A DNA stretch of 10,533 nt from the NCBI GenBank assembly GCA_958402495.1, contig CATXTS010000067.1, positions 1 through 10,533 on the forward strand. Reading direction: 5' to 3'. This DNA is from an uncultured Clostridiaceae bacterium (GTDB lineage: Bacteria > Bacillota > Clostridia > TANB77 > CAG-508). Each line of letters begins with the position of its first letter. Position 1 is the stretch's first letter. The notes under the pieces were generated by a model. It worked only from the letters and a program-made list of their open reading frames with translations, made no database searches and was not told the DNA's origin. The position numbers were made by a program, and so were the translations under genes. Positions 1 to 6,278 of this stretch are shown in pieces.

Positions 1-1
1 A

Positions 2-589
2 AACGCTATAGAAGTGGAAAAAATCTATGTGACATTGCATGACTTAGATTGGTATCAAATAAATGAACCCAGTCGTAAAGAAGAAATTGAAAACTTTTTT
101 AAGGTAATAGAAGAAGAATCTATAAAAACAAAAATAGAAGAAGTAACGTTAGGACAGATAATTTCTGTAGGTAACTTAAAATGCGAAATATTAGGGATAA
201 AGAATCCTGAAATTACACATAATGCCATTAATAATTCTAGTATGATTATAAAAATGTACATCAATCAAAAAACGCTTCTATTTTTAGGAGATACGGGAGT
301 AGAAAGTAGTCAAAAATTACTAAAAAATCAGCCGAGAGAAAAGTTAAAAGCAGACGTGCTACAAATGGCACATCATGGACAAAATGGAGCCAGTGAAGAA
401 TTATATCAAGTTATAAAACCTAAAATTTGTTTATGGCCTACACCAGATTGGTTGTGGGAAAATGATATAGGAACAGGAAAAAATTCGGGACCATGGAAAA
501 CTTTAGAAACTAGAGCATGGATGAAAAAATTAGCAGTAAAACAGCAAATAATAGAAAAGGATGGAAATCAAACAATTCGTATTTATTAA
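2..589 (+). CDS. ComEC-like metallo-beta-lactamase-fold hydrolase, 3' part (5' end outside window)
   Basis: C-terminal portion of an MBL-fold metallohydrolase. The reading frame is open to the first bases of the window (codons AAC GCT ATA GAA precede a GTG at 14) and no ribosome binding site precedes that GTG, so the gene almost certainly begins upstream. Visible motifs are LGDTG (Asp codon at 290-292) and the His-His pair of MAHHGQNG (371-376). In ComEC/Rec2-type MBL domains these positions supply the late Asp and His metal ligands. The HxHxDH ligand motif expected earlier is not in the window. The tail has a W-P-T-P-x-W-L-W segment and ends in a K-D-G-N-Q-T strand. No membrane segments are seen, so this is a stand-alone domain or the end of a longer protein, not demonstrably a DNA-uptake channel. 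Substrate unknown. It ends 22 bases before the methyltransferase start and shares its ATA-rich codon choice. Confident in the fold, not in the function. Confidence 0.8.
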   Translation, partial: NAIEVEKIYVTLHDLDWYQINEPSRKEEIENFFKVIEEESIKTKIEEVTLGQIISVGNLKCEILGIKNPEITHNAINNSSMIIKMYINQKTLLFLGDTGVESSQKLLKNQPREKLKADVLQMAHHGQNGASEELYQVIKPKICLWPTPDWLWENDIGTGKNSGPWKTLETRAWMKKLAVKQQIIEKDGNQTIRIY

Positions 590-593
590 AAAA

Positions 594-606
594 GGGGGGG
601 TGAAGG
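594..606 (+). promoter_or_regulatory. Ribosome binding site for the TTG start at 612
   Basis: A run of seven G followed by TGAAGG lies just after the stop of the hydrolase gene, with 5 bases between the final GG and the TTG at 612. The GTG at 600 cannot be the start because its frame meets TAA after three codons. This purine-rich site therefore supports TTG as the initiation codon of the methyltransferase gene. Confidence 0.6.
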
Positions 607-611
607 CATAA

Positions 612-902
612 TTGAAATTAAATGTAGCCTATTATAAACCAAAAAATGAAACATTAAAAAAAGAAGAAGAAGATATGATTGAGAAATATATCAATCAATA
701 TCAAGAAACAGAGTATGAAACAGAATTGAAACACAAAATGGGTACTAAAAAAATGAGGCATTTAAGCAATATCACGCAAAATATTTTAAACTGGTATCCG
801 TTTGAAAAAGAGGCAACACTATTAGAAATAGGGGGCAACTTTGGAGAATTAACGCGGCATGCTTTGCAAAAAAGTAGGACAAGTAGTTACCTTGGAGAGT
901 AA
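612..902 (+). pseudogene. SAM-dependent methyltransferase gene, 5' segment before frameshift
   Basis: First 83 or so codons of a class I methyltransferase gene that reads into a stop at 900-902 after a frameshift. It starts at TTG with a good ribosome binding site. Residues 1-50 are a charged helical leader. Residues 70-78 (L-L-E-I-G-G-N-F-G) are the glycine-rich motif I that binds S-adenosylmethionine. After His83 the protein turns into an unrelated short tail (A-L-Q-K-S-R-T-S-S-Y-L-G-E), whereas the expected continuation, with an acidic residue ending strand 2 (V-V-T-L-E-S), is encoded one frame over from 862. The 96-residue product alone could not be an active enzyme because it has only the first strand and loop of the Rossmann fold. 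It could be a true mutation, a strain variant or an assembly error; the sequence alone cannot decide. Confidence 0.75.
859..874 (+). other. Frameshift site in the methyltransferase gene
   Basis: Homology-like continuity moves from the frame of 612 to the frame of 859 within these bases, which requires dropping one base (or adding two). Two placements are possible. Removing one base right after CAT at 858-860 gives T-R-H-L-C-K-K-V-G-Q. Removing one A from the six-A run at 868-873 gives T-R-H-A-L-Q-K-V-G-Q. The first better matches the Leu-Cys that I recall in related methyltransferases; the second is the usual place for homopolymer errors. Confidence 0.7.
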
Positions 903-2394
903 AATTGAAAAAGCCAAGGCAATTGCCAAGAGAAATGAAAAAGTAGGCAACTTAGAAATTATAGTAGGAGAATTAAGCGATATTACTTTTACACAAAAAT
1001 TTGATTATATTACCTTAATAGGCTCTCTACCTTATGTAGCTAAAGCTAGTGGAAAAACTTCACAAGAACTATTAAGCAATCTACAAGAATTATTAAAAGA
1101 AGATGGAAAAATATTAATAGCTGTAGACAATCGTTTTGGTATCAAATATTTTGTGGGAAATCCAGATCCATATTTAGAAAAGAAATTTGTAGGATTGTTA
1201 AACTATAATAATGAAGAAGAGAAAATAGAAACTTATACTAGACAAAGTTTAATAGAGTTATTAGACCAAGTAGGATTTCATTGTAAACATTTCTATTATC
1301 CTTTACCAGACTATAGAATGCCGAATGTTATCTTCTCAGACTTAGAATTACCACGTTATAATACAATTGACAAATATGCACCATATTTTACAGAAAAATC
1401 AGATATATTAGTAGACGAAATTGATTTATTTAGAGAAATATTAAAAACAGATAACCAGTTATTTACCTTTTTTACGAATGCCTATTTTGTAGAAGCAAGT
1501 AGACAGCAAATCCCTTTTACCTATCAATACATTTCCTATAATAATATGCGCCAGCCAGCCTATCGATTAATCACTAAAATCGGACAAGAATACGTAGAAA
1601 AAGAAGTCGTTGATGAAAATGCAATAGGACATTATGAACAAATAAAGCAAAATATAGTTATTTTACAAAAAGCAGGCATACAAACTTTAGATAGTGTAGA
1701 AGAGGGAAAAATCAAAAGCAAATATATAGAGCAATCTAAGCTTTTATCTGCCGTATTAGCTAAAACACTAGAGGAAAAGCAAAAAGATTTATTTTATAAA
1801 ATGATAGATGACTACTATGAAAAGGTAAAACAATCTTCTGAAAAATTAGAAGATAAACAAATCACTATATTTGAGAACAATGCAATAGCCATTACAGAAG
1901 AACAAAAAGAAAAACTGTACTTTCTAAAACAGGGATTATGGGATATGACTTTTAAGAATTGCTTTTATATAGAAGGGGAATATTACTTCTTTGATCAAGA
2001 GTGGAAAGATGAGAATTTACCAGCAGAATATATCTTATATAGATCGATTGTCTATACCATTTCCTTAAGAAGGTTTATCAATATCCATGAAATTTTAGAA
2101 AAATATGAGTTAACGCCCTATTTAGATATATTTCAACAACTAGATGAAAAAATGCAAGAAAAAATAAGAGATGAAGCCATCTGGAAATACTATAGTCAAA
2201 ACCACTTTTTCGACATAGACAGTACGAAACAAGAACTAATTAATGAAACCATTAGAAGCAAAGCAAAAGACGATGCCATCCTAGGTATGCAAAAACAAAT
2301 AGAAGAATTAAGTAACCAACTAACTAACCGAAAATTAACTATACGCCTAAAAAGAAAAATCAGTAAGTGGATAAAAAAATCCAAAAACTCATAA
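859..2394 (+). pseudogene. Methyltransferase/kinase-like protein, 3' segment after frameshift (WbdD-like layout)
   Basis: Continues the methyltransferase gene begun at 612; joined product about 593 residues (numbering below is for the joined protein). Residues 84-230 finish the methyltransferase domain: V-V-T-L-E95-S for the SAM ribose-binding acid, then F-D-Y-I-T-L-I-G-S-L and a D-G-K-I-L-I-A-V-D-N-R-F strand. Residues about 310-500 look like a protein-kinase/aminoglycoside-kinase fold: Y-V-E-K330 as the beta-3 lysine, a following acidic helix, D444-M-T-F-K-N449 as a catalytic-loop D-x4-N, and F-F-D461-Q-E-W as the metal-binding Asp. Residues about 545-575 form a short coiled coil and the C-terminus is strongly basic, as for membrane association. 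Known parallel: WbdD methylates and phosphorylates the end of E. coli O9a chains. The kinase assignment is my inference from spacing. The ATG at 859 has only a distant GGAG (843-846), so independent translation would be weak and would lack motif I. The long intact frame suggests a recent lesion or a sequencing error. Confidence 0.7.
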
Positions 2395-2403
2395 AATAAA
2401 CTC

Positions 2404-2450
2404 TGTCCCCATGGACAAAAGTGTCCATATGGACCAGGTCCCAATGGACA
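2404..2450. repeat. Nested inverted repeats, possible REP-like palindromic element
   Basis: The gap between the methyltransferase and glycosyltransferase genes is packed with GGAC/GTCC units. ATGGACA (2411-2417) and TGTCCAT (2422-2428) form a 7-bp stem with an AAAG loop. A second copy of ATGGACA (2444-2450) can pair with the same TGTCCAT, enclosing a GGAC-CAG-GTCC hairpin (2431-2441). GTCCATATGGAC (2423-2434) is a perfect 12-base palindrome, and TGTCC (2404-2408) can pair with GGACA (2413-2417). There is no T tract, so it is not a standard intrinsic terminator. It resembles the GGGAC/GTCCC-rich extragenic palindromes that I recall from Clostridia and Bacilli, but copy number cannot be judged from one window. 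It might also act in the leader of the downstream mRNA. Confidence 0.6.
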
Positions 2451-2469
2451 TATAAGAAAGGATGATAAG

Positions 2470-4596
2470 ATGAGTAAAAAGATTAATATTTATGAAAATC
2501 GTAAAGCAAAGTTAGCAATAGAAAATCCTAAAAAGGTGAGTGTGATTATACCAAATTATAATTACCAGGATTTTATTATAGAAAGAATTGACTCTATTTT
2601 GATGCAGACATATCCTATTTTTGAATTGATTATTTTAGATGACTGTTCATCAGATAATAGTGTGCAGGTAATTGAAGAGAAAATAAAGACCATTACAGAT
2701 ATTCCTGTGCAGTTTGTAAAAAATGAGAAGAATAGTGGTTGTGTGTTTAAGCAATGGAAAAAAGGCTTTGATTTAGCAAAGGGCGATTATATTTGGATTG
2801 CTGAGGCTGATGATAGTGCAGAGAACAATTTTGTAGAAGAAGTGATAAAAGGCTTTGAAGATAAAAATGTAGTGCTTTCTTATTGTGAATCTGCGAGAAT
2901 AGATGAAAATAATTTATTGATTAGACAAAAATCAGATGACCTTTATGATATGTGTCGTACGGGAGAATGGAACCATAGCTATACAAAAGAGGGAAAAGAT
3001 GAGATTATTGAACATTTAAGTGTTACCAATACGATTTTAAATGTTTCAAGTGTCATGTGGAAGAAAAAGGATTATAGTGATATTTTTGAAAAAGCAGGTG
3101 AATTTAAGGTTGCTGGCGATTGGTATATTTATGCACATATCCTTAGGAATGGAAATATTTCTTGGAATAGCCAGCCTTTGAATTATTATAGGAAACATAG
3201 CAAATCTGTTTGCACAACAGTGAAGGCAGATATAGAATTTCAAGAAATCTGTAGATTACAAGATGAGATTAGTCAATTATATGAAATTCCAGAAGAGATT
3301 CAAGAAAAGCAGGAACTAAGAAGGAGTTTTATAATGCCGATAGTCTCGGAGGATGTTTTAAATGCTTATAGACAGGCACATGATAATCCTAATGCTAAAA
3401 AAAGGATTGCTTGGGTAATTCCTCACCCTGGAAAAGGTTCTGGTGGACACAGGACAATTATACAAAATGTGAATGCTTTAATTAGAGCTGGCTATGAATG
3501 TGATATTTATGTAGAAGAGGATAATGTTTCAACAGCCCAAATGGTAAAAGATAAGATTAATGAATATTATGAACCATGTGATGCAGGTGTTTATGTGGGT
3601 ATTCGTATGCGTAAGGATTATGATATTGTTTTTGCAACTGGTTGGCAGATTGTTGAATTTGTAAGAAATGTACCTGCTCGCCATAAAGCTTATTTTATAC
3701 AAGATTTTGAACCATGGTTCTTTCCAATGGGAGACCAATATATTATTACAGAAAATTCTTATCGTTATGGTTTTATGCCAGTAACGATTGGTAAGTGGTT
3801 AGCACACAAAATGTTAGCAGAGTATGATAATCCTGTAGAATATTTTGATTTTGGTGCGGATTTAAATATATATAAGAAATTAGATAATGTAGAAAAAGAA
3901 AATGCTATTTGTTTTGTTTATCAACCTGAAAAATCTAGGAGATGTGATTATATTGGACTAAAGGCTTTACGTATTGTGAAGACGTTAAGACCAGATATTC
4001 AAATTTATTTATATGGATCGAATATGCCAGCGACATTTGATTTTGAGTGTGAAAATTTAAATATCATACCAATTGACAAATGTAATGAACTATATAATAA
4101 ATGTAAAGTTGGTGTATGTATGAGCGCTTCCAATCCTTCTAGAATTCCTTTTGAAATGATGGCAGCAGGTCTTCCTGTAGTAGAAATGTACAAGGAAAAT
4201 AATATTTATGATATGCCAGATGGTGGGGTATTATTAGCTAGGACAACTCCAGAGGCTATTGCAAGTGCTATTATATATTTGGTGGACCATGCAGAAGAAA
4301 GAAAGAAGATGTCTGAATTTGGTTTAAAATATATGAAGGATTATCCTTTAGAAAGAGGTTTTAAACAATTCTTGAAAGCAGTAGAAGATATGTTAAATAC
4401 GCCTTATAATAATCGAGAGCCAATTGAACCTACCTACAACAAGGCACCTTTTGAAGCAAGTGAGCAGGCAATAAAAGTGGCTAAAGAATTGCAACCTGTA
4501 ATACATATTGACCAAAGAGGTTCGACTTATCGATTCTTACGTAGAGTAAAAAGAAAATTAAGAGATGTTTTAGTAAAAATGGGTATAAAAAAATAA
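2470..4596 (+). CDS. Two-domain glycosyltransferase: GT2 fused to WsaF-like GT4 (probable rhamnosyltransferase)
   Basis: Cytoplasmic, probably membrane-associated enzyme (708 residues) with two glycosyltransferase modules. Residues 20-250 are a GT-A/GT2 domain: V-S-V-I-I-P-N-Y-N (23-31), L-D57-D58 binding the nucleotide sugar, E-A-D114-D115 as the metal-binding D-x-D equivalent, and a G-D217-W acceptor-side motif. Residues 313-650 are a GT-B domain like WsaF, the beta-1,2-rhamnosyltransferase of Geobacillus S-layer glycan synthesis: P-H-P-G-K-G-S-G-G-H-R (318-328), Q-D-F-E-P-W-F (411-417), Y-Q-P-E-K-S-R-R (484-491), and the GT4 donor-site segment around E562 (P-F-E-M-M-A-A-G-L-P). The C-terminus (about 685-708) is a basic amphipathic helix. 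A ribosome binding site AAAGGA (2457-2462) lies 7 bases before the ATG. Both domains appear intact, so the protein may add two sugars in sequence. dTDP-rhamnose as donor for the second domain follows from the family; the first domain's sugar is unknown. Codon choice is ATT-rich, unlike the gene before it. Confidence 0.88.
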   Translation: MSKKINIYENRKAKLAIENPKKVSVIIPNYNYQDFIIERIDSILMQTYPIFELIILDDCSSDNSVQVIEEKIKTITDIPVQFVKNEKNSGCVFKQWKKGFDLAKGDYIWIAEADDSAENNFVEEVIKGFEDKNVVLSYCESARIDENNLLIRQKSDDLYDMCRTGEWNHSYTKEGKDEIIEHLSVTNTILNVSSVMWKKKDYSDIFEKAGEFKVAGDWYIYAHILRNGNISWNSQPLNYYRKHSKSVCTTVKADIEFQEICRLQDEISQLYEIPEEIQEKQELRRSFIMPIVSEDVLNAYRQAHDNPNAKKRIAWVIPHPGKGSGGHRTIIQNVNALIRAGYECDIYVEEDNVSTAQMVKDKINEYYEPCDAGVYVGIRMRKDYDIVFATGWQIVEFVRNVPARHKAYFIQDFEPWFFPMGDQYIITENSYRYGFMPVTIGKWLAHKMLAEYDNPVEYFDFGADLNIYKKLDNVEKENAICFVYQPEKSRRCDYIGLKALRIVKTLRPDIQIYLYGSNMPATFDFECENLNIIPIDKCNELYNKCKVGVCMSASNPSRIPFEMMAAGLPVVEMYKENNIYDMPDGGVLLARTTPEAIASAIIYLVDHAEERKKMSEFGLKYMKDYPLERGFKQFLKAVEDMLNTPYNNREPIEPTYNKAPFEASEQAIKVAKELQPVIHIDQRGSTYRFLRRVKRKLRDVLVKMGIKK

Positions 4597-4619
4597 GAAG
4601 TGAGGTAACTTTACAAAAT

Positions 4620-6269
4620 ATGAGTGAATTAAGGGCAAAAGCGCGAAATTTTAAACAAAGTATTGCGCAAAATGGAATTGGTACGGAAATTCGTAGAATG
4701 AAAAACTATATGAGGCATAAGAAGACAGTATTAGACCCTTATGCTGAATGGATGCTATTAAATGAACCAGATGAAAAGGCTTTAGAAAAGCAAAAGCAAT
4801 ACCAATCTTGTTTAAATACGAAATTTGTGTTACTGGTTGCTAGTGAGCAAATGAAAGAACAAGTAACAAAGCAGACTTATGCAAATTATGAAATAAAAGT
4901 AGTAGAAACAGCAGCATATAGTGAATTTGTGAAACACACAGATGCTGACTACTGTATATTTATAGGAGACAAGATACAACTTTTACCATTTACGTTATAT
5001 AGTATCGAACAGTTTTTAGAATATAATGAGTGTCATTTGATTTATGCAGATAACGATTTCTTACAAGATGGAAAAAGAGTCAACCCAGAATTAAAGCCTC
5101 ATTTTGCTTATGATACTTTACTTTCTAAGAATTATTTTGGAAATTTTATTGTGGCTAAAACAAAATTTTTACAAGCCAATAGAGACATCTTAGAAAATCT
5201 CAGTGATACAGAACCAATTTACCATATCATTTTAAGAGCTTTGACTAGAACAAGAAAAATGATGCATATTGATACGGTTCTTTATCATAAATTAGGGGAA
5301 ACTATTAATACGAAGGAACAGATTCGTTTAATTGAAGAGTACCTAAAAAGCCAAAAAATTGCTTATGAACATGTAGAAAATGGTAGATTTGTTGGGCAAT
5401 ACAAAATTCAATATACCGTACAAGACAATCCTTTAATATCTATTATTATTCCTAATATGGACCATATAGAAGATTTAGATAAGGCAATTACTTCTATTTT
5501 GACATCTACGTATAGGCATTATGAAATTATCGTGGTAGAAAATAATAGTAAACAAGCAGAAACATTTGCGTATTATGAAAAAATACAAAAACAAGATAAT
5601 CGTATTCAGGTGGTTTCTTTGAAAATGGACCATTTTAACTATTCTCAAATTGTGAATTTTGGTGTTTCACAAGCTAAAGGTACTTATGTGGTTTTATTAA
5701 ATAATGATATTGAAGTCATTACAAAAGATTGGTTAGAACAAATGCTTATGTTTACACAAAGACAGGATGTAGGAATTTGTGGTGTGAAATTATATTTTTC
5801 AGATAGAAGTATTCAACATGCAGGCGTTACGATTGGAGTAAGAGGCTTAGCAGGTCATAAATATAGGGAAGTAAAGGAAGAAGAATTTAGTGCTTTAGAC
5901 CAAATTAATTATGTACAAGATATGAGTGCTGTTACAGCTGCTTGTTGTATGATAAAGAAACAAACCTATCAAGAATTGTTAGGGTTTGATGAGAAATTAG
6001 CAGTAGCTTTTAATGATGTGGATTTTTGTTTGAAAGTAAGAAAGGCAAAGTTGCTCATCGTCTATAATCCTTTTGTAGAGTTATATCATTATGAATCTAA
6101 GTCTAGGGGGATGGACGATACAAAAGAGAAGCAGAAAAGATTTGCTAAAGAATATGAACTTTTTGTAAAAAGATGGAGAAGAACGATTCAAAAAGGAGAC
6201 CCATATTTTAATATTAATTACCGTTTAGATACGGATATACCAACGATTAATTATAATAAGATTAGATAG
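4620..6269 (+). CDS. Tandem GT2 glycosyltransferase, N-terminal domain degenerate
   Basis: Glycosyltransferase of 549 residues whose C-terminal half is a clear GT2/RfbF-type domain: I-S-I-I-I-P-N-M-D (273-281), V-V-E-N-N-S in the donor site, L-L-N361-N362-D363 as the metal motif, A-F-N-D466-V-D-F-C carrying the probable catalytic base, and H490-Y-E-S-K-S-R-G, typical of rhamnosyltransferase-like members. Residues 68-210 keep the outline of a first GT-A domain (D-Y-C-I-F-I-G-D-K at 110-118, L-I-Y-A-D-N-D-F at 140-147, K-P-H-F-A-Y-D-T-L-L), but where tandem family members that I recall have D-D-D, this one has G116-D117-K118, and the S-I-I-I-P strand is lost. The first domain therefore looks non-catalytic. 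Start: GAGGT at 4602-4606 is 13 bases from the ATG, a long spacing, but no better in-frame start is seen. Likely a cytoplasmic backbone-building enzyme, 23 bases after its neighbour in the same operon. Linkage and sugar unknown. Confidence 0.85.
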   Translation: MSELRAKARNFKQSIAQNGIGTEIRRMKNYMRHKKTVLDPYAEWMLLNEPDEKALEKQKQYQSCLNTKFVLLVASEQMKEQVTKQTYANYEIKVVETAAYSEFVKHTDADYCIFIGDKIQLLPFTLYSIEQFLEYNECHLIYADNDFLQDGKRVNPELKPHFAYDTLLSKNYFGNFIVAKTKFLQANRDILENLSDTEPIYHIILRALTRTRKMMHIDTVLYHKLGETINTKEQIRLIEEYLKSQKIAYEHVENGRFVGQYKIQYTVQDNPLISIIIPNMDHIEDLDKAITSILTSTYRHYEIIVVENNSKQAETFAYYEKIQKQDNRIQVVSLKMDHFNYSQIVNFGVSQAKGTYVVLLNNDIEVITKDWLEQMLMFTQRQDVGICGVKLYFSDRSIQHAGVTIGVRGLAGHKYREVKEEEFSALDQINYVQDMSAVTAACCMIKKQTYQELLGFDEKLAVAFNDVDFCLKVRKAKLLIVYNPFVELYHYESKSRGMDDTKEKQKRFAKEYELFVKRWRRTIQKGDPYFNINYRLDTDIPTINYNKIR

Positions 6270-6278
6270 GGGATTTTT

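Noticed and set aside
14..16. GTG as the true start of the hydrolase gene
   Set aside because: The frame stays open to base 2, no ribosome binding site precedes it, and the metal-ligand motif HxHxDH that should lie earlier in the fold is missing, so the gene begins outside the window.
868..873. Programmed -1 ribosomal frameshifting at the A run
   Set aside because: A -1 slip enters the third frame, not the one carrying the rest of the protein; a +1 (or -2) shift is needed, and no stimulatory stop codon or structure typical of +1 sites is evident.
2196..2444. Minus-strand reading frame of 82 codons
   Set aside because: It lies antisense to the methyltransferase/kinase-like gene, begins in the palindromic repeat, has no ribosome binding site, and its composition mirrors the opposite strand. 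Other minus-strand frames (55-264, 3046-3243, 3529-3738, 4005-4193, 6731-6931) were dropped on the same grounds.
2404..2450. Rho-independent terminator after the methyltransferase gene
   Set aside because: Strong stems exist but none is followed by a T run on either strand, and the downstream gene begins 20 bases later.
2430..2456. Sigma-A-type promoter with TATAAG at 2451-2456
   Set aside because: The only -35-like candidate (TGGACC at 2430) is a poor match at 15-base spacing and is part of the repeat; not supportable.
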